From the NCBI GenBank assembly GCA_903915535.1, contig CAIWTJ010000219.1:1-41548 (forward strand): a stretch of DNA of 41,548 nt, in the 5' to 3' direction. Positions 8,507-17,096 of this stretch are shown piece by piece. Within the stretch, counting starts at the first letter, position 1, and every line of letters begins with the position of its first letter. The notes beneath the pieces were generated by a model. It made no database searches. It saw only the letters and a list, made by a program, of their open reading frames with translations, and was not told the DNA's origin. This stretch comes from Enhydrobacter aerosaccus. GTDB lineage: Bacteria; Pseudomonadota; Alphaproteobacteria; Reyranellales; Reyranellaceae. The translations under genes were made by a program, and so were the position numbers.

Positions 8507-10114
8507 CTATCTCCAGGCCGCACTGCGCGCGCGGCGCTGCGAGCGCGACAGCATCGCCGCCGGCACCAGCGCCACCAGGCCGAGCACGCCCACGATGATG
8601 AAGGTGTCGGAGAAGGCAAGCGTCTGCGCCTGGGCCTGCACCATGACGCCCAGGTAATCGTACGCCCCCGCTTTCTGCTGCTGGAACGGCAGGCCGCTGC
8701 GCTGCATCAGCTGCTCGACCAGCGTGAGCAGCCGCGAGGCGCTGCGGTTACCCCAGTCCTGCGTGGCCGCCAGCGCATCGGCATGGAAGCGCGTGCGCAC
8801 CTCGAAGAAAGCCACCATCAGGTTGATGCCGAACGCACCGCCCAGCTGGCGCATGAAGTTGGCGACGCCCGCGCCCTGGCGCAGGCGGTCGGGCGGCAGC
8901 GCCTTCAGCGACGAGGCGTTGAGGCTGGGATTGATGAAGCCGAGCCCCAGGCGCGAGATCATGACCATGCCGACCAGCGTCCAGAACGTCGTGTCGACGT
9001 CGGCCGTGCACATGAAGGCAAAGCCCAGCGCGAACAGCAGCAGCCCGCCGATGATCATGGTCGAGGCCGGGATCATGTCGGCCATGCGGCCGGCCAGCGG
9101 GAAGATGAACGCCAGCATGATGCCCGACGGCATCATCATCAGCCCGGCGAGCAGCGGCGTGAAGCCGATCGAGGTCTGCACGAACACCGGCATGACATAG
9201 GTCGAGCCCATCATGCCGGCCCCGAAGATGAAGGCGATCAGGGCAGCGGCGGAGAATTCGAGGTTGGCGAAGATGCGGATGTCGAGCATCGCGCGCGGCG
9301 TGTGCAGCTCCCACAGCACGAAAGCCACGCCCGCCCCGGCGCCGACGCAGAGCCGGGTCACGATCACGCCCGAGGCCCAGCCCTCGCGCTGGCCGTCGGC
9401 GATGCCGGTCATCAATCCCGCCAGCGCCACGCACAAGAGACCGAAGCCCAGCCAGTCGAACGGCGGGATCACGCGCGGAATGCGCCGCGTCGGCATGAAC
9501 ACCATGCCCAGCGCCGCCGCCAGCACGCAGAACGGCAGCGAGATGTAGAAGACATAGTGCCAGGAGAAATACTCGATCATCAGCCCGCCCAGCGTCGGAC
9601 CGATGCCCGGCGCGAACACGACGCCCAAGCCGAACACGCCCATCGCCGAGCCGCGCCGCTCGGGCGGGAAGACCGTGAAGATGATCGCCATCACCAGCGG
9701 CTGGGCGATGCCGGCGCTGAAGCCCTGCAGCATGCGCGCGAGGATCAGCGTGTCCTCGGTCGCGGCCGTCCCGCCCAGCAGCGCGCCGAGCGAGAAGAAG
9801 AAGAGCGCGCCCACGAAGGTGCGCCGCTCGCCCAGGATGCCGCTTACCCAGGCGTTGATCAGCATGCCCGCGGTCATCGTCGCGGTGTAGGCCGAGGACA
9901 TCCACTGCGCCTTGTCCTGGCCGATGCCGAAGGCGCCCATCACGTCGGGCACCGCCACGTTCACCGTGGTCATGGCCAGCACCATCGACACCACGCCCAC
10001 CATGCCGGTGATGGTGACGTACCAGCGATAGGACGGGCCGTAGCGTTCGGTGAGGAACTGCGTGGTCTGGACCGGCGCTCCCTCATCCGGAAGCGGAGGG
10101 TTAGCGAAGGTCAA
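8507..10114 (-). CDS. emrB: DHA2-family multidrug efflux MFS transporter (EmrB/QacA type)
   Basis: A 535-residue inner-membrane drug/proton antiporter with about 14 transmembrane segments, the DHA2 layout. Landmarks are VPDVMGAFGIGQDKAQWMSS in the first loop, the motif-A-like GERRTF, and antiporter motif C near GLGVVFAPGIGPTLGG. With the adjacent membrane-fusion protein it would form an EmrAB-type pump that joins an outer-membrane channel (none in the window). The reading frame begins with TTG at 10114, inside the end of emrA (14-base overlap). No better in-frame ATG or GTG precedes the first helix, so coupled initiation at TTG is likely. Confidence 0.94.
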   Translation of the reverse strand: MTFANPPLPDEGAPVQTTQFLTERYGPSYRWYVTITGMVGVVSMVLAMTTVNVAVPDVMGAFGIGQDKAQWMSSAYTATMTAGMLINAWVSGILGERRTFVGALFFFSLGALLGGTAATEDTLILARMLQGFSAGIAQPLVMAIIFTVFPPERRGSAMGVFGLGVVFAPGIGPTLGGLMIEYFSWHYVFYISLPFCVLAAALGMVFMPTRRIPRVIPPFDWLGFGLLCVALAGLMTGIADGQREGWASGVIVTRLCVGAGAGVAFVLWELHTPRAMLDIRIFANLEFSAAALIAFIFGAGMMGSTYVMPVFVQTSIGFTPLLAGLMMMPSGIMLAFIFPLAGRMADMIPASTMIIGGLLLFALGFAFMCTADVDTTFWTLVGMVMISRLGLGFINPSLNASSLKALPPDRLRQGAGVANFMRQLGGAFGINLMVAFFEVRTRFHADALAATQDWGNRSASRLLTLVEQLMQRSGLPFQQQKAGAYDYLGVMVQAQAQTLAFSDTFIIVGVLGLVALVPAAMLSRSQRRARSAAWR

Positions 10115-11267
10115 TTTCGACTTCGACCATCATGCCGGGCGACAGCGGCTTGGGCATGTCGACCAGCTTCACGCGCACCGGCACGCGCTGGGTGATCTTG
10201 GTGAAGTTGCCCGAGGGGTTCGGCGTCGGCAGCAGCGCGAAGCGCGCCGTCGTGGCGCTGCCGATCAGCGAGATGCGGCCCTCGAACTTGTCGTCGGGAT
10301 AGGCGTCGACGGCGACATGGACCTTCTGGCCGAGCTTGATCTCGCCCACCTGCGTTTCCTTGATGTTGGCCTCGATCCAGACCTCGCCCGGATTGTGCAG
10401 CATCAGGATGCGCTGCCCCGCCTGCACATATTCGCCCGGCTGCACGAAGGTGCGGTCGATCACGGCGGATACGGGGCTACGGATCGTGCGGTCCTCGACG
10501 TCGACCGCCTGCTGGGCAAGCTGCGCTTCGAGGTTCGATGCCTGGAAGGCGAGTGCCGCCACCTGGGCGTCGATCACCAGGAGCTTCTCGCGGTCGGCAA
10601 CCGCCTCGCGCAGGCTGCCCTGCGCCTGCTCGTACTCCGCCTGCGCCTGCTGGATCTGGCTTTCGAGCTTGGCGGCCCCCGCCTGCGCCACCTGGAACTG
10701 GCGCTCGTTGGCGACGCGGCGATCGTAGAGCGACTTGTTGCGCTCGAGTTCCAGCCGCGCGAGATCGAGATCGGCATGCAGCGCCGCCAGCGCCTTCTCC
10801 TTGACGGTGACGGCCGACGTGCGCGTGCGCACCACGGCCTCGGTCTGCTCGGCCACCATGCGGCGCTCGGCCATCAGCCGGTCGCGCTCGGCCTGGATGC
10901 TCTGCATCTGCGTCTTCAGCGCATCGGTCCTGAGCTTCGAGACGCGGTCGTCGATGCGCACGATGACGTCGTTGGCCGCGACCTTCCTGCCCTCGAGCGC
11001 CGGCAGTTCGACCACCCAGCCGTCGGCCCGGCTGGAGACGGTCACGATGTCGGCCATCACGCGGGCGTCGTACTCGTAGATGTGGGTGAAGCGCAGATAG
11101 ACTTCGCGGCCCGCATAGATAAGCGCCAGTGCCGCCACCACCAGGGCGGCCAGGATGCGCGGACGCAGGAAAAACGGACGAAGCCGCGAGACCGTCTGGC
11201 GGGGCAGGCTGGCATAGGCCGGCGTGGCGATTTCCGGCGGCAGGGTCCGGGAGACCGGCTGATCCAC
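10101..11267 (-). CDS. emrA: HlyD/EmrA-type membrane-fusion protein
   Basis: A 388-residue periplasmic adaptor of a tripartite efflux pump. It has a short cytoplasmic N-terminus, one transmembrane helix at about 37-53, a biotinyl-lipoyl half-motif (ADGWVVELPALEGRKVAANDVIVRID, interrupted by the hairpin) and a long alpha-hairpin coiled coil (about 105-220). The second lipoyl half around RSPVSAVIDRTFVQPGEYV and a C-terminal beta-barrel follow. The start is GTG 11267. It precedes and overlaps emrB, as in EmrAB operons. The substrates are unknown and no regulator is adjacent. Confidence 0.93.
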   Translation of the reverse strand: MDQPVSRTLPPEIATPAYASLPRQTVSRLRPFFLRPRILAALVVAALALIYAGREVYLRFTHIYEYDARVMADIVTVSSRADGWVVELPALEGRKVAANDVIVRIDDRVSKLRTDALKTQMQSIQAERDRLMAERRMVAEQTEAVVRTRTSAVTVKEKALAALHADLDLARLELERNKSLYDRRVANERQFQVAQAGAAKLESQIQQAQAEYEQAQGSLREAVADREKLLVIDAQVAALAFQASNLEAQLAQQAVDVEDRTIRSPVSAVIDRTFVQPGEYVQAGQRILMLHNPGEVWIEANIKETQVGEIKLGQKVHVAVDAYPDDKFEGRISLIGSATTARFALLPTPNPSGNFTKITQRVPVRVKLVDMPKPLSPGMMVEVEIDLR

Positions 11268-11350
11268 GATCTCAGCCTGCCGGAACGGCGCGACAACTTG
11301 TCATCGAACGAGAATAGAACCGAAGCAAAGACCCGGCCACCCATTCTACA

Positions 11351-11365
11351 GCAGACCTGTTCTGC
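11351..11365. promoter_or_regulatory. Inverted repeat upstream of the emrAB-like operon
   Basis: GCAGACCTGTTCTGC is a perfect 5-base inverted repeat with a 5-base centre, about 85 bases before the emrA start. On the minus strand a TAGAAT hexamer, resembling a -10 box, lies immediately downstream, but no good -35 was found. It could be an operator for a drug-responsive regulator encoded elsewhere. A match this short could also arise by chance. Confidence 0.3.
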
Positions 11366-11418
11366 AGCGCGAGCGCGGCCGCCCTGGTTATGCCCGCGCC
11401 GGAACGGCCCGCCGATCT

Positions 11419-11994
11419 TCAGGGGCCGTATGCTTCTCCAAGGGGCTGGGACCAATCCACGATCTCGCAGTTCGCAAAATGACGGCCGGTGAGACGATGA
11501 AAGAATGTTCCCTGTCCAATCACCGCCACCCTTTGCTCGGGCCGGCTGCCTAGCCACTTCGAGAAGTCAGCAATCCGCGACGCCACCACTTCGTCAGGCT
11601 CAAGCGCAACGCCGCGCGCATCCCTGGGACCGTCGTGCCACCAGCATGCGCCGAGATCACCGAAGTCCAACATCGGAAATTCGAGCGACAGCACCTGCGG
11701 ATGGCGGCCAATGTCGCAACTGTTTCCGAGGCGCTCCCTGTGCAATGGCGAGACAACAATTCGCGTCTGCGCCGGATCGAACAGGCCGAGACACGTTTCG
11801 ATGGCCCGCGTGAGCGGCGACACGACTACCAGATCGACCCCCAGACGTTGGGCGGCATCTCTCGCCGCCGCGACTTGATTTCGGCCTGTCGGCGTCAGAC
11901 GCGCATCGTAGTGAAGAGGATCGACCCCGTTGGCGTCGAAAAGCTCATTGAATGTAGATTGTCCATGGCGGATCAGAAATGTGTGCGTCGGCAT
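11419..11994 (-). CDS. Histidine-phosphatase-superfamily protein with altered active site
   Basis: A 191-residue phosphoglycerate-mutase-like protein. The phospho-acceptor motif is RHG (residues 9-11, His10), followed by Arg/Ser-Pro-Leu-Thr-Arg-Ala at SPLTRAIET (59-67) and an acidic partner in HRERLG (Glu88). The second catalytic His, normally in a VSHG-like motif, is replaced by Gln161 in AVIGQGTFF. The codon is CAG, one base from a His codon. Activity may be reduced or lost. Base composition is visibly less GC-rich than the surroundings, with more A/T third positions, which hints at separate ancestry. It stands alone between two operons. The family is clear; the substrate and whether it is catalytic are not. 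Confidence 0.87.
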   Translation of the reverse strand: MPTHTFLIRHGQSTFNELFDANGVDPLHYDARLTPTGRNQVAAARDAAQRLGVDLVVVSPLTRAIETCLGLFDPAQTRIVVSPLHRERLGNSCDIGRHPQVLSLEFPMLDFGDLGACWWHDGPRDARGVALEPDEVVASRIADFSKWLGSRPEQRVAVIGQGTFFHRLTGRHFANCEIVDWSQPLGEAYGP

Positions 11995-12047
11995 TGCCTA
12001 CCCGGAGAGACCGACGTTATCCCATCCGGAACGTCGACGCACGATCC

Positions 12048-13838
12048 TCAGCTCTCGATATACCAGCTCCCGAGGTCCCAGGTGTTGCTGTCCCAGCCGG
12101 AGAGGTCGCACACGAGCTTGTCCTTCAGGGCCGCGACATCGGGGCGGGAGACGACGGGGATCACGACCTGTTCGTTCACGATCATCTCGTTGCACTTGAT
12201 CAGCATGCCCGCCCGCTTCACCGGATCGAGCTCGGTGGTCGCGGCCTTGAAGAGCTCGTCGTATTCCTTGCTCTGCCAGCGCGTGCTGTTGCGGCCCGAC
12301 CACTTGTTCTCCCTCTGCGCGATATCCCACGACACGAAGGTGCGCAGGAAGATCTCCGGATCGGCGCCCGAGTAGGAGGTGTGCATCTCGAGGTCGTTGT
12401 AGAACTTGCCGCTGGTGTCGGGGTTGGCGACGTCGGACGAGAAATAGACCGACGACACGATCGTCTTCAGCTCCATCTCGATGCCGGCCTTCTGGCAGGC
12501 CTGCTTCACGATCGCCTGGGTCTTCTGGCGCGGCTGGTTGATCGAGGTCTGAAAGCCGATCTTGAGCTTCCTGCCGTCCTTCACCCGCACGCCGTCGGGA
12601 CCCTTGATCCAGCCCCCCTTCTCCAGGAGAGCCGCGGCCTTGTCGACGTTGAACTCGAACTTCGTGGACTTCGAGCGGAAGCGCTCGGGATAGTCGATGT
12701 AGTTCGCGGTCGCCTGTCCCGTGCGGCCGTAGATGTGTTTCTCGATCGAGGCCTTGTCGACCAGCAGCGCCAGCGCCTGGCGCACCGACGTATCCGACAG
12801 GATCGGATTCTTCGTCTTGACGTTCGCGCGTTCGCCGTCGACCTCGGTCCACGGGTCGGCGCTCTGCAGGCGGATATGCTCGATGCCGCCGCCGTTGGTG
12901 ATGGTGACGCGGCCTTTCCCGCCCTTCTCCAGCTTCGTCAGGATCTCGTCCTCGATCTGCAGGTTCCAGGCGAAGTCGTATTCGCCGGTCTGCAGCACCG
13001 CGCGCGCCGCCGACACGGCATCGCCGCCGCCCTTGACGTAGATGCTGTCGAAATACGGCCGGTTCTCGAGGTGATAGCTGTCGTTCAGCACTCCGGTGAT
13101 GCTATCGCCGGGCTTGAAGGCGGTGCACTTGTAGGGACCGGTGCCGATCGGCATCAGGTTCGCGGGCGCATCGCGCGAGTTGGCGCCGACGTAATCCTTG
13201 AAGCAATGCTTGGGCAGGATCATGTCGTTGGAGCCCACGAAGGCCTGCGCCCAGAACGGCGTCGGCTCGGCGAACTTCACGATCACCGTGTAGTCGTCGA
13301 TCTTCTCGACCACGATGTCCCGGTAGGTGGCCGTCGTGATCGTGGTGGTCGCGGGATCCTTCGCGTACTCCCAGGTAAACACCACGTCGTCGGCAGTGAA
13401 CGGGCGGCCGTCGTGCCACTTCACGCCCTGCTTCAGCTTCCACACCACCGATTTGCCGTCGGCGGCCAGCGTGCCGTCCTCGCGGCCGGGGATCTGCGTC
13501 GCCAGCATCGGCCGGAGGTTGCCGTCCCTGTCCCATCCCGCCAGCGGCTCGAAGAAGATGCGCGAGGACTCGCGGTTGGTGTTGCCGCCCGCGAAGTGCG
13601 GGTTGAGCAGGGTCGGCGCCTGCCACAGCAGGATCTTCAGAGACCCGCCGCCGCCGCGTTTCGTGGGCTTGTAGATCGACGACGACTGGGCCATCGCCAC
13701 GCCGCCCGCGACCAGCAATTGCGAGGCCGCGGGAGCAGCCAACCCGACTGCCGCGAGACGCTGGATGAATCCGCGGCGCGACAGGCCGCCTGACTTCACT
13801 TGGCCAATCAATTCGCGCAGATCGCGTTCGTTCATCAC
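12048..13838 (-). CDS. Peptide/nickel-type ABC transporter substrate-binding protein, Tat-exported
   Basis: A 596-residue periplasmic solute-binding protein of the oligopeptide family (SBP_bac_5). The N-terminus has a twin-arginine motif, LSRRGFIQRLA (residues about 19-29), a hydrophobic stretch and an AMAQ cleavage site near residue 50. WKLKQGVKWHDGRPFTADDV and GTGPYKC are typical blocks of the mature domain. The ligand is not necessarily a peptide; members also bind opines, nickel chelates or sulfonates. It starts 8 bases after a flavin monooxygenase on the same strand, so the pair is probably one transcript. No permease or ATPase genes adjoin it, and it may serve one of the importers at 23-35 kb. 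Confidence 0.93.
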   Translation of the reverse strand: MMNERDLRELIGQVKSGGLSRRGFIQRLAAVGLAAPAASQLLVAGGVAMAQSSSIYKPTKRGGGGSLKILLWQAPTLLNPHFAGGNTNRESSRIFFEPLAGWDRDGNLRPMLATQIPGREDGTLAADGKSVVWKLKQGVKWHDGRPFTADDVVFTWEYAKDPATTTITTATYRDIVVEKIDDYTVIVKFAEPTPFWAQAFVGSNDMILPKHCFKDYVGANSRDAPANLMPIGTGPYKCTAFKPGDSITGVLNDSYHLENRPYFDSIYVKGGGDAVSAARAVLQTGEYDFAWNLQIEDEILTKLEKGGKGRVTITNGGGIEHIRLQSADPWTEVDGERANVKTKNPILSDTSVRQALALLVDKASIEKHIYGRTGQATANYIDYPERFRSKSTKFEFNVDKAAALLEKGGWIKGPDGVRVKDGRKLKIGFQTSINQPRQKTQAIVKQACQKAGIEMELKTIVSSVYFSSDVANPDTSGKFYNDLEMHTSYSGADPEIFLRTFVSWDIAQRENKWSGRNSTRWQSKEYDELFKAATTELDPVKRAGMLIKCNEMIVNEQVVIPVVSRPDVAALKDKLVCDLSGWDSNTWDLGSWYIES

Positions 13839-13846
13839 GCCCTCCG

Positions 13847-15154
13847 TCAGCTACGCAGGTTCTCTCGCATCGTCTTGCCGGTGTATTGGGTACGGAACAG
13901 GCCGCGCCGCTGCAGCTCGGGCACGACCATGCGGCCGAACTCCTCGAACATGATCGGCGACAGGTTGGGCATCAGCACGAAGCCGTCGCTGCCGCCCGCC
14001 TCGAACATTTCCTGCATGTGGTCGGCGATGGTGGCGGGCGAGCCCACGACCACGCCGCGCGGCCGGCGCGCGGCCTCGGCGAAGGAGATCTTCTCCTTCT
14101 CCATGATCTGCAGAACCTTGTCGACCGAACCGCCATGGCCCTGGTGCCCGGCGGCCTTGAAGAATTCTTTCTCGTCCTTGGCCTTGCTGATGTCGGCACC
14201 CATCATCGCCGAATTGGTCGCCATCGTGAGTTCCGGACTGAGCAGCGAATTGAGATAGTCCGCCTTCTCCTGCGCGATCGCGTCGGTCTCGCCCACGACC
14301 ACGTTCATCGCCGCCAGCACCTGGCAGTGCTCGGGCGGCCGGTCGTACTTGTCCATGCGCGTCTTGATGTCGGTGTAGAGCTTCACGTGGTTCGCGGTGT
14401 CGGCGGCCGACGCGAAGATCGCCTCGCCCCAGCGCGCGGCGAACTCGCGACCGCGCGGCGAGGAGCCGGCCTGCATCAGCACCGGTCGTCCCTGCGGCGA
14501 GCGCGGGATGGTGAGAGGCCCGCGCGTGCTCACATGCTCGCCTTTGTAGTTGGCGTAGCGCACTTTGCCCGGATCGATGAACAGGCCTTCTTCCTTGTCC
14601 ATGATCATCGCGCCCTCTTCCCAGCAGTCCCAGAGCGCGCAGCACGCCTCGACGACCTCGTCGCCGCGCGCGTAGCGGTCGTCCTTCGCCGGAAGATCCT
14701 TCATGCCGAAGTTGCGGGCCTCGAAGTCGGTCGTGGAGGTGACGACGTTCCAGCAGGCGCGGCCGGCCGACAGATGGTCGATCGAGGCCAGCAGGCGCGC
14801 GAGGTGATAGGGATGATGGAATGTGGTCGAGAGCGTGGCGCCCAGGCCCAGGTGCTTCGTCACCCGCGCCATGATCGGCAGGACCGTGACGGGATCGAGG
14901 TAGGAAAGCTGCCCGCCGTAGTGGAGATAGGTGTCGAAACTGCCCTTGTAGATGTCAGGCAGGCCCAAAGTGTCGGCAAAGAAGCAGCCGTCGAAGAAAC
15001 CCGCTTCCAGCACCTTGGCCAGATGCTCGTAGCGTTCCGGCAGGAAGATGTCGCCCAGTTCGGACGCGGGATGCTTCCAGGCGCCGTTATGGGTCGCCGT
15101 CGGCCCGGTCTTGACGTAGGCCATCAGCTTCATCTTCTTCGACGCTCTGGGCAT
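13847..15154 (-). CDS. LLM-class flavin-dependent monooxygenase (NtaA/DszA family)
   Basis: A 435-residue FMN-dependent monooxygenase. Landmarks are FFADTLGLPDIYKG near residue 50, ACWNVVTSTTDFEARNFG (about 135-150), RGPLTIPRSPQGRPVLMQAG (about 210-230) and VPELQRRGLFRTQYTGKT at the C-terminus. ATG 15154 is chosen because AGCAGGAGGG lies 6 bases upstream and the conserved KLMAYVKTGP follows. A start at 15199 would add 15 unconserved residues. It is followed 8 bases later by a Tat-exported binding protein, suggesting import and oxidation of one compound. It diverges from the TetR gene across about 74 bases, so that regulator is a likely controller. The substrate is unknown. Confidence 0.92.
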   Translation of the reverse strand: MPRASKKMKLMAYVKTGPTATHNGAWKHPASELGDIFLPERYEHLAKVLEAGFFDGCFFADTLGLPDIYKGSFDTYLHYGGQLSYLDPVTVLPIMARVTKHLGLGATLSTTFHHPYHLARLLASIDHLSAGRACWNVVTSTTDFEARNFGMKDLPAKDDRYARGDEVVEACCALWDCWEEGAMIMDKEEGLFIDPGKVRYANYKGEHVSTRGPLTIPRSPQGRPVLMQAGSSPRGREFAARWGEAIFASAADTANHVKLYTDIKTRMDKYDRPPEHCQVLAAMNVVVGETDAIAQEKADYLNSLLSPELTMATNSAMMGADISKAKDEKEFFKAAGHQGHGGSVDKVLQIMEKEKISFAEAARRPRGVVVGSPATIADHMQEMFEAGGSDGFVLMPNLSPIMFEEFGRMVVPELQRRGLFRTQYTGKTMRENLRS

Positions 15155-15228
15155 GGCCGTCCCTCCTGCTGGGGCGACATGCAGCAAGGGGTATGCCACG
15201 CTGTGAAATAGGTGGGGGGTCTGAAACA

Positions 15229-15888
15229 GTGGCGCGTCAGGGCGACAACAAAACTAAGGGCAAGACGAGGAAGCGCCTTCCGGTGCGCGTGAAAGGCGAC
15301 ACGCTGAAGGCCGACGGCCGGCATGCCCGCAGTCTGCGGACCCGGGCCGCGATCGTCGATGCCTTCCTCGCCCTGATACGGGAGAAGGAAGAGGTGCCGA
15401 CGGCAAAGGCGCTCGCCAAACGCGCGGGCTGCTCGACTCGATCGGTGTTCGAGCGCTTCTCGGACTTCAAGGAACTGGCCTCGGCGGCATTCGATCATGT
15501 CCTGCAACAGGGGCTGTCGACGCCGGTCGGCGACACGCCCAGCAAGGACCGTGCGACACGCATCGCCTTTCAGGTCCGCGTGCGCGCCACCAACTGCGAA
15601 AACTGGTTGCCGCTGTGGCGTGTACTGATGCGGGCGAGCATCGGTGCGAAAGAGGCGCTGCAAATCCGGATGTCGATCGTGCGCGAGATGTCGCGGGCGC
15701 GGTTGAGGCTGATGTACGAGCCGGAGCTCTCCACCGTTTCGCAATGGAGGCGCGACGCGACGCTGATCGCGCTCGAGGCGCTGACCGACTACGAAAGCTG
15801 GGGCCGCATGCGCGAGCACTACAAGCTCTCCTTCGAGCAGGCTTGCGAGGTGTGGGTGGCGATGACCGACCAGCTCCTGCCGCCCTAA
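15229..15888 (+). CDS. TetR/AcrR-family transcriptional regulator
   Basis: A 219-residue one-component repressor type. A basic tail precedes the TetR helix-turn-helix at about residues 35-85 (RTRAAIVDAFLALI ... TAKALAKRAGCSTRSVFERFSDFKEL). The rest is an all-helical ligand and dimerisation domain without recognisable specificity. GTG 15229 is preferred because AGGTGGGGGG lies 9 bases before it; an in-frame ATG at 15193 would add 12 residues but its purine run is only one base away. Its stop overlaps the ATP-grasp start by one base, so both are one transcript. It diverges from a monooxygenase, and control of that gene and of its own operon is inferred. Confidence 0.88.
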   Translation: MARQGDNKTKGKTRKRLPVRVKGDTLKADGRHARSLRTRAAIVDAFLALIREKEEVPTAKALAKRAGCSTRSVFERFSDFKELASAAFDHVLQQGLSTPVGDTPSKDRATRIAFQVRVRATNCENWLPLWRVLMRASIGAKEALQIRMSIVREMSRARLRLMYEPELSTVSQWRRDATLIALEALTDYESWGRMREHYKLSFEQACEVWVAMTDQLLPP

Positions 15889-17009
15889 TGTCGGCCGCCA
15901 ACCTACGGCCGCGCCTGCCGTACGACGGACAGGGTTTCGCAGCGCCCACGGACGCGCGGTTCGCCCGCCTGCGCGCACGCGGCGCGGCGCGCTTCTGGCG
16001 AACGGTGCCATGGGTCCTGCGCGGAGCAGCGATCGCGGCGACACGCATCGGCTCCATCGCCGCCGCCTACTGGCGTGTCCAGGCCTTCCTGCGGGGCGCC
16101 GAGATCGACGATCGCGCGGCACGGCGTCTGCTGGCCGATTGCCTCGCCACGGGGGCCGAGGCCGACGAGGCCCACGCCTGGCGCGAAATCTTTGGCGGAC
16201 CGCACCCGCTGCCGCGCCGTTCGGCGCGCCTCGTGCTCGCGAGTCTGGGCGAGCCGCGGGCGCATCGCCGGCTGGCCGACAGGGAAGCGACCGACGCTCT
16301 CCTCGCCCACGGCGGCCTCGCGATTCCCCTCACGCATGCGATCGTGCGGCAGGGCGGCATCGTCGATCTGTCCCGCGTGCCGTCGGGACCGCTTTTCGTG
16401 CGGTCACGCCACAGCCCGGGCGGGCGCGACGGCTTCGCCATCGACAGTGCCGACGCGGCGCGCGCCGCCGCCCTCGCACGCGACGACGATTTCCTCATCC
16501 AGGAGCATTTGCGCGCCGACGCGCGCCTTTCCGATCTCGCGTCCGATGGCGCCGCGCCGGTGCTGTACCTCACCACCGCGCGCGAGCCGGGCAGTGCGCC
16601 GTTCCTGCATTCGGCCTTCCTCGCCGTGCCCGTGCCGAACGAGCCGCGCGACTTCAGGCGCGGCCATCTGCGCGTGCCGATCGATCTCGGAACCGGCGTG
16701 CTGCGGGAGGGCCTGTGGTTCGCCCAGCCCGGACGGCGCTTCGCGCACGCGTGGTGGAACGGCGCACCGCTGACCGGGCGACGGGTGACGGGCTTCGCGG
16801 AAGCCGCCGCGGCCGCGCGGCGCGCCATGGCGCTGGTGCCCGGACTGGCGCTGGTGAGCTGGGAGATCATCGTGGCGCCGCGCGGCCCGGTGATCCTGGG
16901 CGGCGATGCCGGCGGCGACTGGATCCTCGCCTGCCTCGGCACGGACCCCGGGCCGCTGGTCGATCTGCTGGAACGTTGGACCGATTGGACCGACGCAAAG
17001 ACCGCTTGA
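15888..17009 (+). CDS. ATP-grasp protein, sugar-transfer-associated type
   Basis: A 373-residue protein. I recognise the C-terminal half as an ATP-grasp fold of the kind named sugar-transfer associated. Supporting blocks are LFVRSRHSPGGRDG (169-182, nucleotide loop), FLIQEHLRADARLSDL (202-217), VLYLTTAREP, VPIDLGTGVLREG (263-275), and HAWWNGAPLTGRRVTGF, followed by VSWEIIVAPRGPVILGGD (323-340). Such enzymes activate a carboxylate with ATP and join it to an amine or similar acceptor. Two active-site deviations stand out: the usual Lys of the loop is Arg172, and the metal-binding Glu-Gly-Asn motif reads Gly-Gly-Asp (338-340). It is coupled to the TetR gene and followed by an AT-rich control region and a McjB-like protein. 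The substrate is unknown. Confidence 0.72.
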   Translation: MSAANLRPRLPYDGQGFAAPTDARFARLRARGAARFWRTVPWVLRGAAIAATRIGSIAAAYWRVQAFLRGAEIDDRAARRLLADCLATGAEADEAHAWREIFGGPHPLPRRSARLVLASLGEPRAHRRLADREATDALLAHGGLAIPLTHAIVRQGGIVDLSRVPSGPLFVRSRHSPGGRDGFAIDSADAARAAALARDDDFLIQEHLRADARLSDLASDGAAPVLYLTTAREPGSAPFLHSAFLAVPVPNEPRDFRRGHLRVPIDLGTGVLREGLWFAQPGRRFAHAWWNGAPLTGRRVTGFAEAAAAARRAMALVPGLALVSWEIIVAPRGPVILGGDAGGDWILACLGTDPGPLVDLLERWTDWTDAKTA

Positions 17010-17034
17010 CAATGCATTGCGTATATCGCAATAT
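17006..17034 (+). promoter_or_regulatory. Candidate promoter before the McjB-like gene
   Basis: A perfect -35 hexamer TTGACA (17006-17011) is followed after 17 bases by CAATAT (17029-17034), which matches only three of six consensus positions. The block 17010-17095 is strikingly AT-rich for this genome, which supports a promoter. Transcription would begin near 17041 and give a leader of about 100 bases. The -10 is weak, hence modest confidence. Confidence 0.45.
17016..17032. promoter_or_regulatory. Perfect inverted repeat ATTGCG-N5-CGCAAT (operator candidate)
   Basis: ATTGCGTATATCGCAAT has perfect 6-base arms around TATAT and lies between the candidate -35 and -10 boxes. A protein bound here would block RNA polymerase. 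Symmetry and size suit a TetR or GntR-family dimer. The TetR product encoded at 15229-15888 is the obvious candidate, by inference. Confidence 0.5.
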
Positions 17035-17070
17035 CACTGGTCATGGGCTTCCCGACGACGGGGCGCCTTT

Positions 17071-17096
17071 CCATTAAATTTCCATTTGTTTAATGG
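17071..17096. promoter_or_regulatory. Perfect inverted repeat CCATTAAA-N10-TTTAATGG
   Basis: Eight-base perfect arms (17071-17078 and 17089-17096) are separated by ten bases. This is AT-rich sequence in a GC-rich genome, 49 bases before the GTG start at 17145. It may be an operator or a leader-RNA hairpin. No T-run follows, so it is not a normal terminator. Confidence 0.5.

Noticed and set aside
15160..15228. TetR operator in the gap between the divergent monooxygenase and regulator (TGCTG ... CAGCA)
   Set aside because: The arms are only five bases with a ten-base spacer and overlap a ribosome site, so they are too weak to call. The dyad at 17016-17032 is a better candidate.
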